A DNA stretch of 64,000 nt from an uncultured Eubacteriales bacterium (GTDB lineage: Bacteria > Bacillota > Clostridia > Oscillospirales > CAG-272), in NCBI GenBank assembly GCA_934402395.1, contig CAKRTQ010000001.1, positions 124,001-188,000 of the forward strand, written 5' to 3'. Shown here in pieces: positions 1 to 7,455 of this stretch (positions are counted from its first letter, which is position 1; every line of letters begins with the position of its first letter). The translations under genes were made by a program, and so were the position numbers. Below the pieces are notes generated by a model. That model saw only the letters and a program-made list of their open reading frames with translations, made no database searches and was not told the DNA's origin.

Positions 1-541
1 TTTTTATCATAGCATCAAGCCACGGCATATCTGACGGATCGAATTTTGCCGAAAGCAGCGACTGCGTATCCATATACACTGACCGGACGGTGAGTATCTC
101 CTCCGCATCGGTAACGGCGATCCCCTCAGCTTTCGCCATGCGGTACGCCGCAAGCGCGCACGAACTCGCGGCCTCGTTGAAGTAAAATTCCAGAGGCGCC
201 GCCATAGGTACCGACGTAGGATGATGGTCTATAACGGCGGCAACAGGCAGACAGATGCACGGCGTATGGCAATCGACCAGAAAAAGCCCGCCCGCACCGG
301 CGGAAAGCTCTGTCGCGCACGTCCATTCGTCAATGTCTACACCATGAAGCAGCATAACCTCGCGGGGTATTTTATCCTGCGGAGGGGCTGTGTCCGGCAG
401 CACCGGCTGTGCGCGACAGCCGAGGCGCGAAAGCCAGCGGCTGACAAGATATGCCGAGGCGAGCGTATCAAAGTCCGCCCGCTCATGCCCCATGACATAT
501 ATATTTTCGTCTTTGTGGGTGTCGGCAAAATGTACGAACAT
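1..541 (-). CDS. DHH-family phosphoesterase, N-terminal part
   Basis: The frame is open from an ATG at 541 to the left window edge (180 codons, no stop), so the C-terminus is outside. GHERADFD (residues 18-25) and VIDHHPTS (103-110) are the first and third motifs of the DHH superfamily (RecJ-like nucleases, exopolyphosphatase, manganese pyrophosphatase, c-di-nucleotide phosphodiesterases); the aspartates and histidines bind two metal ions. VDCH (89-92) lies between them. GAAAGGAT stands 6 bases before the ATG and a TTGACA/TATAAT promoter lies about 70 bases upstream. The substrate cannot be told from the N-terminal half. The GHxxxDxD order with a following Ala-rich helix fits the exopolyphosphatase/nanoRNase side better than RecJ; that is inference. 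Confidence 0.8.
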   Translation of the reverse strand, partial: MFVHFADTHKDENIYVMGHERADFDTLASAYLVSRWLSRLGCRAQPVLPDTAPPQDKIPREVMLLHGVDIDEWTCATELSAGAGGLFLVDCHTPCICLPVAAVIDHHPTSVPMAAPLEFYFNEAASSCALAAYRMAKAEGIAVTDAEEILTVRSVYMDTQSLLSAKFDPSDMPWLDAMIK

Positions 542-612
542 CCGAATATCCTTTCCGCCGCCCGGCGCGGCACCGCCGCCAACTGAAATTTTGCGCCGGC
601 ATTTTTCTTCTG

Positions 613-641
613 ATTATATAACAAACCGCGCGCGGTGTCAA
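613..641 (-). promoter_or_regulatory. Sigma-A promoter of the DHH gene
   Basis: On the minus strand TTGACA (641-636) and TATAAT (618-613) are separated by 17 bases, a perfect consensus. The predicted start falls about 65 bases before the ATG at 541. It is divergent from the gpmI promoter; the 331 bases between the two genes hold only these signals. Confidence 0.8.
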
Positions 642-786
642 GAAAAAGAACACTGCTGTGTACAAAAATCAAATTGCGTTCATCCCCATATTGCCGCCAA
701 CGGCAGATAACAGGCATTCTTTTTATGCTTTTTCCCGCTTCCCTTCGCTCCGAGGACATCTTTTTTCATTTTTTCCGCAAAAGGAC

Positions 787-814
787 TTGAAAAAAATCCG
801 GAATCGGTTATACT
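787..814 (+). promoter_or_regulatory. Probable gpmI promoter
   Basis: TTGAAA (787-792) and TATACT (809-814) are 16 bases apart. A second TATA-rich block follows directly. It lies about 60 bases before the gpmI start codon. Confidence 0.55.
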
Positions 815-872
815 ATATAATGTGAAATTATTTTCCGGCACCGCTCCGGAATATCCGTGAAAGGAATCATTA

Positions 873-2543
873 ATGACAATGGAAAACGTAAAGAAGCTTG
901 AAAAGCTCGAAAATTTTGATGGCGTTGACGGTCCCGTACTGACAATAGTCATGGACGGCGTGGGTATCGCTCCGGCAGGTCCGACAAACGCGGTCAGCCG
1001 CGCATTTACTTCAACTCTCGATAAACTCATGGCAACACGTCCGATGGTAACGCTCAAAGCGCACGGAACCGCTGTCGGCCTTCCCTCAGATGACGATATG
1101 GGCAACAGTGAGGTCGGACACAATGCGCTCGGCGCCGGTCAGGTCTTCGCACAGGGCGCAAAGCTGGTCTCTCAGTCTATCGAAAGCGGCAAAATGTTTG
1201 CCTCCGCCACATGGCAGGAGCTTGTTGCCAATGTCAAGAAAAACGAAAGCACCCTGCACTTCCTCGGACTCTTTTCAGACGGAAATGTGCATTCGCACAT
1301 AGATCACCTCAAGGCTATGGTAAACGAAGCCAAAAAAGAAGGCGTGCATCGCGTGCGTCTGCACATTCTGCTTGACGGCAGAGACGTTGGCGAGACCTCG
1401 GCACTTGACTACATTGAACCGTTTGAAGAATTCATGGCAGAACTCCGTGCACCCGATTTCGACATCAGGATCGCAAGCGGCGGCGGCAGAATGCAGATAA
1501 CCATGGACCGCTATGAGGCTAACTGGGCAATGGTCGAACGCGGCTGGCACACTCATGTACTCGGCGAGGGCAGACAGTTTGCGTCCGCTGCCGAGGCTGT
1601 CAAGACCTACCGTGACGAATATCACGTGATAGACCAGGATCTTCCCGCCTTTGTCATCGCCGAGAACGGCAAGCCCGTCGGCACGATCGGTGACGGCGAC
1701 AGCGTTATCTTCTACAACTTCCGCGGCGACCGCTCCATCGAGATATCCCGCGCGTTTGATGCGCCCGAAGGAGCGTTCGACAAGTTTGACCGCGTAAGAG
1801 TGCCGAAGGTAGTATACGCCGGTATGCTTGAATATGACGGCGACCTGCACATTCCGAAAAAATATCTTGTAAACCCGCCCGAGATCACCAACACTCTCGG
1901 CGAGTACCTTGCAGGCACAGGCATCACACAGCTTGCAATATCCGAAACTCAGAAATACGGTCACGTGACCTACTTCTGGAACGGCAACCGCTCGGGCAAA
2001 TTCTCCGAAGAGCTTGAGACCTACATCGAGGTTCCCTCCGATGTCGTTCCGTTTGAGCAGCGTCCGTGGATGAAGTGCGCCGAGATTACAGACAAACTCA
2101 TTGAATGCCTTGAGTCCGGCAAGTACAAATACCTGCGCGTCAATTTCCCGAACGGCGACATGGTAGGCCACACCGGCTCGCTTGAGGCAACGATCTGCTC
2201 AATGGAGGCACTTGACCTTCAGCTCGGCAGACTGCTCTCTGTCGTTGAGCGTCTGCACGGCGTAGCCATCATCACTGCCGACCACGGCAATGCCGATGAA
2301 ATGGCTGAGCTTGACAAAAAGACCCACGAACCCAAAAAGAATGCCGACGGCAGCTACAAGCCCAAGACCTCGCACACTCTCAACCGCGTTCCCTGCATTC
2401 TCTACAATGCAAGCGGAAAGGATCTCGGTCTCCGTGAAGATAAAGGAAACTTCGGACTTTCCAATGTCGCAGCCACCATGGTAAATCTCATGGGATATAA
2501 GGCTCCCGCTATGTGGGATGAATCCATGCTTGAAATAAGATAA
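873..2543 (+). CDS. gpmI: 2,3-bisphosphoglycerate-independent phosphoglycerate mutase
   Basis: Interconverts 3- and 2-phosphoglycerate in glycolysis, in the cytoplasm, using two Mn2+ ions and a phosphoserine intermediate. MDGVGIAP (27-34) supplies the first metal aspartate; GNSEVGH (77-83) contains the catalytic serine (Ser79); DGRD and TADHGNADEM are the later substrate and metal motifs. At 556 residues it is longer than the usual ~510, with extra residues at the N-terminus and near the C-terminus (a Lys-rich KKTHEPKKNADGSYKP insert just after the DHGNAD motif). Start chosen because GAAAGGA lies 7 bases upstream; an alternative ATG six bases further in is less well placed. Cofactor-independent enzymes are usual in clostridia. 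Confidence 0.95.
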   Translation: MTMENVKKLEKLENFDGVDGPVLTIVMDGVGIAPAGPTNAVSRAFTSTLDKLMATRPMVTLKAHGTAVGLPSDDDMGNSEVGHNALGAGQVFAQGAKLVSQSIESGKMFASATWQELVANVKKNESTLHFLGLFSDGNVHSHIDHLKAMVNEAKKEGVHRVRLHILLDGRDVGETSALDYIEPFEEFMAELRAPDFDIRIASGGGRMQITMDRYEANWAMVERGWHTHVLGEGRQFASAAEAVKTYRDEYHVIDQDLPAFVIAENGKPVGTIGDGDSVIFYNFRGDRSIEISRAFDAPEGAFDKFDRVRVPKVVYAGMLEYDGDLHIPKKYLVNPPEITNTLGEYLAGTGITQLAISETQKYGHVTYFWNGNRSGKFSEELETYIEVPSDVVPFEQRPWMKCAEITDKLIECLESGKYKYLRVNFPNGDMVGHTGSLEATICSMEALDLQLGRLLSVVERLHGVAIITADHGNADEMAELDKKTHEPKKNADGSYKPKTSHTLNRVPCILYNASGKDLGLREDKGNFGLSNVAATMVNLMGYKAPAMWDESMLEIR

Positions 2544-2557
2544 GGACGGATCATCGG

Positions 2558-2884
2558 ATGGAATTTCAGCTCATTTGCGCCGCCTGCTTCATTGTCGGCT
2601 TGGCATCACAGCTCATTCTTCTTCTGAAAGCAAAAAAACTTTTGCCGCGGCTCTGCCCTTCCATCCTGATTCTCGCAGCCGGTATCTATTCCGCGCTTCG
2701 TATGTTCGGTATCATCAGCTACCCGGGCGACGGACGCAGCTTCTTTGATACCGGAGCACTTACCGGCATAGTTCTCATGATATTTGTTGCCGCACTTGCC
2801 GCCGGATGCATCGCAGGCGCGTTGACCTACCTTGTTATCCGCGTTGTAAAAGGGAAAAAAGCCCGGATCGGCAGCAATGCTTAA
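2558..2884 (+). CDS. Small integral membrane protein, unknown function
   Basis: 108 residues with three predicted membrane segments (about 3-23, 30-50 and 68-95) and a basic cytoplasmic tail VVKGKKARIG. I do not recognise the family. It starts 14 bases after gpmI with AAGGA upstream, so it is probably co-transcribed with gpmI. No catalytic motif is visible. Confidence 0.65.
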   Translation: MEFQLICAACFIVGLASQLILLLKAKKLLPRLCPSILILAAGIYSALRMFGIISYPGDGRSFFDTGALTGIVLMIFVAALAAGCIAGALTYLVIRVVKGKKARIGSNA

Positions 2885-3004
2885 CGAAACGGGCTCCGCG
2901 GCAATTCCGTGAGCATTCTGATGCTTTTGGTGATCGCCGCCGCGGGCTGAGTTGCAGGACTGACCGTGTTCATTATCAAAAAGCGGAAACGAATATCGGG
3001 ATAA
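2878..3004 (+). pseudogene. Possible decayed cell-surface anchor fragment
   Basis: Beginning at an ATG at 2878 that overlaps the previous stop, the reading is MLNETGSAAIP and then a stop. A shift by one frame at 2909 gives VSILMLLVIAAAG, a TGA at 2948, then VAGLTVFIIKKRKRISG and TAA at 3002. Joined, these make an LxETG-like motif, a hydrophobic helix and a basic tail, which is the order of an LPXTG-type anchor. One frameshift and one nonsense codon would be needed, so I read it as a remnant. No ribosome binding site is visible. It could also be chance. Confidence 0.3.
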
Positions 3005-3014
3005 ACGAACGCAG

Positions 3015-3053
3015 GGGGTGTTAAAAAACTCAATTTGAGTTTTTTAACACCCC
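3015..3053 (+). terminator. Perfect-palindrome hairpin, likely terminator
   Basis: Nineteen-base arms beginning GGGGTGTTAAAAAACTCAA are separated by a single T. The inner A/T part can itself provide the U-run. It closes the gpmI unit. A close relative sits at 29235-29275. Confidence 0.7.
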
Positions 3054-3076
3054 TTTGATATAAAAAAAGTCCCGCA

Positions 3077-3130
3077 CAACCGTTGGTTGAGTGAAAAAAC
3101 AACGTTCGGTTGAGACGATTCAACGATTGG
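3077..3130 (+). promoter_or_regulatory. Three-fold CAAC...GTTG operator-like ladder
   Basis: CAACC-GTT-GGTTG (3077-3089), CAAC-GTTCG-GTTG (3100-3112) and an imperfect CAAC-GATT-GG (3121-3130) are spaced 21-23 bases, about two helical turns. They lie just upstream of the TATAAT of the XRE gene that follows, so they may be sites for that regulator. Inference from position and symmetry. Confidence 0.45.
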
Positions 3131-3134
3131 TATC

Positions 3135-3163
3135 TTAAATTCATCCCGCCCGTGTGGTATAAT
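3135..3163 (+). promoter_or_regulatory. Promoter of the XRE/small-protein pair
   Basis: TATAAT at 3158-3163 with only a weak -35 (TTAAAT, 3135-3140, 17-base spacer). A weak -35 next to repeated operator-like sites suggests activator dependence; that is inference. Confidence 0.5.
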
Positions 3164-3195
3164 CAGGTCACAAAAAGAAAAGGAGGCATAGAAAT

Positions 3196-3726
3196 ATGTC
3201 AGAAACTCTCGGAAAAAGAATAGCATCGCTCAGAAAAAAAGCGGATATGACTCAGGAAGAGCTTGCAGAAAAACTTGAAGTATCACCGCAGGCGGTTTCA
3301 AAATGGGAAAACGATATGTCCTGTCCGGACATAATGCTGCTGCCCGCGATCGCACGGCTTTTCGGCGTCAGCACAGACACGCTGCTGTCCGGCGAAAGCC
3401 CGGCAGACGTTAAATATGTGCCGGACGAAAAACGCAAAAGCATCAGCGAAATGTTTATGCGCCTTGTAGTAAGGGTGGACGCCGGAGATGATGAAAGTGC
3501 GGTCAATGTAAATCTGAACCTCCCGATGGAGCTTGTCAAGGTCGCGCTTGAGGCAAATGCCGTATCCGCATTTATTGAATTGGGCGACAAAAACGAAAAG
3601 CTGAAAAATGTCGACATGAACAAAATAGCGGCACAGGTCATAAACCTCGCCGAAAAAGGCGCCCTCGGGAAGCTGCTTGAAGTGAACGTTGAAAACGAAG
3701 TTCATGTTGACATATTCGTCGAATAG
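3196..3726 (+). CDS. XRE-family transcriptional regulator with YvlB/LiaX-like C-terminal domain
   Basis: Residues 5-60 form a Cro/C1-type helix-turn-helix (MTQEELAEKLEVSPQAVSKWE) ending in the common LSTDTLLSGE-like boundary. Residues about 85-176 contain VNVNLNLPMELVKVALE, resembling the SHOCT-like N-terminal domain of YvlB/LiaX-type envelope-stress proteins, which usually acts in protein contacts. AAAAGGAGG stands 8 bases before the ATG. It is followed after 3 bases by a small basic protein, a pairing I know from other clostridial genomes. Probable role: DNA-binding sensor of an envelope or cytosolic signal, autoregulated through the upstream CAAC repeats. The signal is unknown. Confidence 0.8.
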   Translation: MSETLGKRIASLRKKADMTQEELAEKLEVSPQAVSKWENDMSCPDIMLLPAIARLFGVSTDTLLSGESPADVKYVPDEKRKSISEMFMRLVVRVDAGDDESAVNVNLNLPMELVKVALEANAVSAFIELGDKNEKLKNVDMNKIAAQVINLAEKGALGKLLEVNVENEVHVDIFVE

Positions 3727-3729
3727 ACC

Positions 3730-3987
3730 ATGCAGATAAGAATCAATAAGGGCGATGGGCATGTTCTTAAGCTCTCATACCCGAACTTTATTGCCTTCGG
3801 AGCGTTTTCCGCATTGGCAACAGCGTTCAAAATAAACCGCGCACTGCGCAAAAAAGGAAGCGCCTCGCGCATAAAAGCCCGCACGATCGCAAAAATGTTC
3901 CGCATTCTCAGACGGCAGAAACGAAAACCGGACACATCCCGCATCGCATCGGTAAGCATCGGAAAAGAAATAAGTATAACCATATAA
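3730..3987 (+). CDS. Small basic protein paired with the XRE regulator
   Basis: 85 residues. It opens with a beta-like MQIRINKGDGHVLKLSYP and ends with a matching strand ASVSIGKEISITI; the middle is a basic helix. This matches in outline a family of small proteins often found next to YvlB-like proteins in clostridia, of unknown function. Starts 3 bases after the upstream stop and has no clear ribosome binding site of its own, so it is probably translationally coupled. Confidence 0.6.
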   Translation: MQIRINKGDGHVLKLSYPNFIAFGAFSALATAFKINRALRKKGSASRIKARTIAKMFRILRRQKRKPDTSRIASVSIGKEISITI

Positions 3988-3990
3988 CGC

Positions 3991-4029
3991 TCACGGCGGG
4001 CATCCCCTTTTGGAGGATGCCCGCCGTGA
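3991..4029. terminator. Bidirectional terminator hairpin
   Basis: Fifteen-base perfect arms (TCACGGCGGGCATCC and its complement) around a 9-base loop, between convergent genes ending at 3987 (+) and 4031 (-). Confidence 0.8.
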
Positions 4030-4030
4030 T

Positions 4031-4657
4031 TCATTCGGCTTTGTTTTGCCGCAAAATATTTTTACTCATACGCACGATCTGTGACCAGAATATCGTTGCA
4101 AGCTGAAGCGGGATGCCGATAAGGAATATCAGCCAGAAGTTCCACCTTGCAATAGTGATTATCGTTATATATATCGCGGAAAGTATCGTCCATACAAGCA
4201 GCGAGATAAAAACAAAATTGCGTCTGTATTTGCCCCATATTGCATTGAAAACCAGCAATACTATCATCGAGACCGGCAAAGCCCAGATATACACAAGCCA
4301 CTTGTGCGATATCCCGAGACCGCCCAGAACAACAAAAACCGCAGTTGCAATAAACCAGACGCACATAACGGCAAGCAGAGTTATCAACAAATGGTTATGG
4401 CGGCGGGCATGAATCGCTGCCTTGTCGGGAGCCTGCGTGTTGCCCCCATGATCCGATATGAGCCAATCGACCGTTACACCGAAACGGTCAGCTATTTTTT
4501 TTAAGACGGTTATATCCGGCACCGACTCGCCGCGCTCCCACTTGGATACGGCTTTATCCGTGTAGTTAAGACTCTCGGCAAGCTGCGCCTGTGTCAACCC
4601 CGCAGAGGTGCGCAGTTTTGAAAGATTTTCTGCAATATTTTGTTTTATATCTTTCAT
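4031..4657 (-). CDS. XRE-family regulator with membrane-bound C-terminus
   Basis: The helix-turn-helix occupies residues 8-60 (LTQAQLAESLNYTDKAVSKWE). It is followed by four hydrophobic segments (about 88-113, 121-141, 148-172, 174-195), so the DNA-binding domain is tethered to the membrane. The start at 4657 was chosen over an upstream ATG at 4684 because GGAAGGAT lies 9 bases before it and the family usually starts just before the HTH. Two palindromes with CTACC/GGTAG half-sites lie 50-90 bases upstream and are likely its operators. The neighbour across the divergent region is an SGNH esterase. Its signal is unknown; membrane-anchored XRE proteins of this build often sense the membrane or a peptide. 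Confidence 0.8.
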   Translation of the reverse strand: MKDIKQNIAENLSKLRTSAGLTQAQLAESLNYTDKAVSKWERGESVPDITVLKKIADRFGVTVDWLISDHGGNTQAPDKAAIHARRHNHLLITLLAVMCVWFIATAVFVVLGGLGISHKWLVYIWALPVSMIVLLVFNAIWGKYRRNFVFISLLVWTILSAIYITIITIARWNFWLIFLIGIPLQLATIFWSQIVRMSKNILRQNKAE

Positions 4658-4706
4658 TAACAATATATCCTTCCATTTAAGCAAGACTTTGTTGGCAAAA
4701 ATGTCA

Positions 4707-4744
4707 CTCTACCGCAAGTAGAGTTCATATCTACCGTTGGTAGA
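4707..4744. promoter_or_regulatory. Tandem CTACC/GGTAG palindromes
   Basis: CTCTAC-N5-GTAGAG (4707-4723) and TCTACC-GTT-GGTAGA (4730-4744). Another half-site CTCTACC is at 4802-4808, touching the -10 box of the divergent SGNH promoter. The set could let the membrane XRE protein control both genes. Confidence 0.55.
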
Positions 4745-4787
4745 ATGCCCGGAAACGTTCGGTTCAGCCGTGTATACCGGCTGTGTG

Positions 4788-4816
4788 TTGCCAAAAGTCA
4801 ACTCTACCTGTATAAT
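4788..4816 (+). promoter_or_regulatory. Sigma-A promoter of the SGNH gene
   Basis: TTGCCA (4788-4793), 17-base spacer, TATAAT (4811-4816). It is about 105 bases before the start codon. The CTCTACC half-site lies inside the spacer, immediately before the -10. Confidence 0.75.
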
Positions 4817-4922
4817 GATATCACATTCAAGGACATAATGCAATTAAATCGGCTTACAGGTTTGTAAATTTTTCTTTTGACATATACATCCCGCACAGCG
4901 GAAAGAAAGGAGCGTTATCGCT

Positions 4923-5621
4923 ATGAACGATCGTATAATCATTTTCGGAGACTCGGTACTCAAGGGAGTAATGTACACCGACGACGGAGGACGCGGAAAA
5001 TATAAACTTTACAGCGGTTCGCTTGAGCAGCGTATGTCCGAACGCGGAATCGAACTTACGAGATGCTGTCATATGGGCTCTACGATAGAAACCGGACTTG
5101 AGCGCATGAAGCGCGCGCTTGCAAAAGGAATGTCATTCGACGGTGCGACCGTCATGCTTGAATTCGGCGGCAATGACTGTGCGTACGACTGGCGCGAGGT
5201 TTCGGAACGTCCCGAAGAAGCGCACAAGCCTAAAATAGATATCGGTCATTTTTGCGAATTGTACCGCAATGCAATATCGTTGGCACAGTCTGCCGGTGCA
5301 GAAGTTATACTTTCCTCTCTTGTGCCGATAGATACAACCAAATATATGAATTTTATCAGCCGCGGGCTTTCATACGAAAACATTCTTTCGTGGCTTGGCG
5401 ATGTGAACATGCTCTATCGCTGGCACGAAGGCTACAACCGCGCAGTTGAACAGCTCGCGGACGACTGTTCTCTTCCGCTTTTTGACCTCCGTGAGGAATT
5501 TCTTTACACTCACGCGTTCAAGTCACTCATCTGCGCTGACGGGATCCATCCCACCGCCGAGGGACATCGCATGATAGAAGACATACTTGTCAGTTCGCTT
5601 TCCCGCGTCGGAGCGGCGTGA
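4923..5621 (+). CDS. SGNH/GDSL-family hydrolase
   Basis: 232 residues with the SGNH blocks: FGDS (8-11, nucleophile Ser11), a Gly-containing MGST near 51-54, FGGND (81-85, oxyanion Asn84) and DGIHPT (206-211, catalytic Asp206 and His209). No signal peptide, so an intracellular esterase or deacetylase acting on lipids, acylated sugars or acyl-CoA products is likely; the true substrate cannot be inferred. AAAGGAG lies 11 bases before the ATG. A single-gene transcription unit with its own strong promoter and paired terminator. Confidence 0.88.
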   Translation: MNDRIIIFGDSVLKGVMYTDDGGRGKYKLYSGSLEQRMSERGIELTRCCHMGSTIETGLERMKRALAKGMSFDGATVMLEFGGNDCAYDWREVSERPEEAHKPKIDIGHFCELYRNAISLAQSAGAEVILSSLVPIDTTKYMNFISRGLSYENILSWLGDVNMLYRWHEGYNRAVEQLADDCSLPLFDLREEFLYTHAFKSLICADGIHPTAEGHRMIEDILVSSLSRVGAA

Positions 5622-5634
5622 AATCAATAAAGGA

Positions 5635-5697
5635 GCTGTTAAAAAATTCAATGTTTTTAACAGCCCCCGAAAAAATGCCGGTCATGATCCGGCATTT
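5635..5697. terminator. Paired hairpins (GCTGTTAAAAA type plus AAATGCCGG type)
   Basis: First hairpin: GCTGTTAAAAA (5635-5645) with complement 5654-5664. Second: AAATGCCGG (5673-5681) with complement 5689-5697 followed by Ts. They lie between convergent genes (SGNH, +; CPBP protease, -). The same pair recurs at 16182-16243 and, in reverse order, at 29367-29434. Confidence 0.8.
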
Positions 5698-5795
5698 TTT
5701 ATGTGATCCGGATCGTTTTTGTCACCTGTGCCGTTGCTATTTGGCTTTATTGGTGGCAAAACCACTAATATACACATGGTTCAGGATTCAAACAG

Positions 5796-6596
5796 TCATG
5801 TGCTCTCGGGAAAGAATCTGTCTGTCATGGCAGGTTTGATCCTGAGAAGCAAGAAAGTCATCCAGACAGCCACCGCGACACCGAGTATCGCCGTTATCGC
5901 TACTGTGGCAGGATCCCACACAACGCCCGCGCCGAGCGTGGAGATGAGATATCCGCCAAAATCAAACAACGCATGCAGCAGTACGGGTATCCATATCGAC
6001 CCCGTAACAAGCAGAGTGATCGAACACATCCCGCCGATCAGAAAGGAATATCCCGCCTGCAGGACAGTCGGTCCGACTCCGGCACCGGCTAAAAGATTGA
6101 AAAGATGAATCGCGCCAAACACCGCCGATGACACGACTGTGACAAGGAATATCTTTTTTGTCGAATCGCGCCTTGCAGACAGTATAAGCAGATAAAACAC
6201 ACCGCGGAACGCCATTTCCTCAAACAGCCCGATAAGAAGGCAGGAAAGCGCAAAAAGCGCCGTTTGCCATGCGGGTGCTGTGACATAAGCCGCGCCGCTG
6301 ATAAGTCCTATAAGCGGAAAATTATTTATAACAACAGCAAATGCGGGCAGAACCGCCGCAAGTGCGCGACCTTTAACGCGAAATGTCCAGATTCTCCACC
6401 CCATCCTCTGGGCGAGCAAAATGAATATCACGCTCCCGGCAGCGCGCGTTATTATGCTTATAAGAAGCGCGTTCACTGTTTCGTCATGCGAGATTGTCGG
6501 CGGAAACATCTCAAACCAGACGAGGATCGCCGTAACAAGCAGAAAAACCGGCACAAGCGGGTCAAGCCTGCTTCTTTTTTTGCTTTCTTCAGGCAT
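5796..6596 (-). CDS. CPBP-family (Rce1-type) glutamic intramembrane protease
   Basis: 266 residues, about seven membrane segments. The three family motifs are present: EEMAFR (126-131; the Glu pair and Arg), FGAIH (160-164) and HALFD (208-212). This fold covers CAAX proteases, bacteriocin self-immunity proteins and the myxosortases proposed to process cysteine-containing C-terminal sorting signals. Its start overlaps the end of the Lgt-like gene by 8 bases (ATGCCTGA), implying translational coupling, and the next two genes upstream encode proteins with GCGS C-terminal tails. I infer that it may trim those tails; simple housekeeping or immunity roles remain possible. Confidence 0.88.
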   Translation of the reverse strand: MPEESKKRSRLDPLVPVFLLVTAILVWFEMFPPTISHDETVNALLISIITRAAGSVIFILLAQRMGWRIWTFRVKGRALAAVLPAFAVVINNFPLIGLISGAAYVTAPAWQTALFALSCLLIGLFEEMAFRGVFYLLILSARRDSTKKIFLVTVVSSAVFGAIHLFNLLAGAGVGPTVLQAGYSFLIGGMCSITLLVTGSIWIPVLLHALFDFGGYLISTLGAGVVWDPATVAITAILGVAVAVWMTFLLLRIKPAMTDRFFPEST

Positions 6597-7371
6597 TTTT
6601 CATTTCTCCCGACACGCGCTTTGCGATCACAGTCTCGACAACGAACAGCAGAATGCCGACGAGCGTAAGTATAACGGCAATAAACTGCGATGGCGTAAGG
6701 AAGCTCACAATGCTGCCGCCTCGATCATCGGTGCGGAAATATTCAATAAAAAACCGCCATATGCCGTAGACCGAAAGATACACGGCAAGACATTTGTTTT
6801 GTTTTTTTTCAACACGGAAGCACAGATACGCAAAAAGAAGCGCGAGGAATATCGCCTCATAAAGCTGCACCGGAACAACACGCGCGTCAAGGTACGCGTT
6901 ATACACCGAGATCGGCGACTCGGTTATTCTTCCATAGCAGCAGCCCGCGAAAAGGCATCCGATACGTCCGAGACAATGTGCAATGCTGACCGACGCGGCG
7001 CAAACAGAAATGACCTCGCTCATGCGTGCGGTATTTTCCCTGTCTCGAAACAGAAAATGCCCCAACCCGAAATATACAGATAAAAACACCGCGGCACCGC
7101 CGATGAGCCCACCGTAAAATGTTGCGCCGGTGTATTTGGTGATTTCAAATTTACCGGTGTCGATGGCATTATATATTGCCTGAAACAGCACAGCAGAAGC
7201 ATAGCCGAGAATAATTGACGCTACGCCGTCAGCAATGACAAAATTATTAAGACGGGCACTGAAACCGAGCCTGTCCGAAAAAATACGGAATGTCACCATT
7301 GCCGCAAGAATACCGGCGCAGAACATTATACCGTAGAGATCAACGCCGGGAATGATATCATTCGGATACAT
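6589..7371 (-). CDS. Lgt-like prolipoprotein diacylglyceryl transferase, divergent
   Basis: 260 residues, about seven membrane segments. Shared with Lgt: a GATFYGGLIGG loop (82-92; Lgt normally has a His where Tyr stands), GRIG (135-138), VPVQLYE (166-172) and YGIWRFFIEYFR (202-213), the last carrying the Arg/Glu pair. The canonical GNFxNGE signature is replaced by GRIGCLFAGCCYG (135-147) with three cysteines. Lgt moves diacylglycerol from phosphatidylglycerol to a lipobox cysteine; lipoproteins elsewhere in this window need such an enzyme, so it may be the general Lgt. Its coupling to a CPBP protease and two GCGS-tailed proteins suggests another acceptor. AAAAGGG lies 9 bases before the ATG. 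Confidence 0.75.
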   Translation of the reverse strand: MYPNDIIPGVDLYGIMFCAGILAAMVTFRIFSDRLGFSARLNNFVIADGVASIILGYASAVLFQAIYNAIDTGKFEITKYTGATFYGGLIGGAAVFLSVYFGLGHFLFRDRENTARMSEVISVCAASVSIAHCLGRIGCLFAGCCYGRITESPISVYNAYLDARVVPVQLYEAIFLALLFAYLCFRVEKKQNKCLAVYLSVYGIWRFFIEYFRTDDRGGSIVSFLTPSQFIAVILTLVGILLFVVETVIAKRVSGEMKNA

Positions 7372-7394
7372 AGCAAAACCCTTTTATTGACTTC

Positions 7395-7424
7395 GGGGCT
7401 GTCGCGCTGATGCGCGGCAGCCCC
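7395..7424 (-). terminator. GGGGCTGT-type hairpin between two genes
   Basis: Thirteen-base arms with one G-U pair and a 4-base loop, located between the secreted-protein gene and the Lgt-like gene. No T-run follows on the minus strand and I see no promoter after it, so it is probably a partial terminator that lets some transcription into the Lgt-like/CPBP pair. Confidence 0.5.
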
Positions 7425-7455
7425 TTTGGTCAGTTGTTATCTTACAACTTTTCGA

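Noticed and set aside
1275..2171. Minus-strand ORF opposite gpmI
   Set aside because: Shadow of gpmI with no family features.
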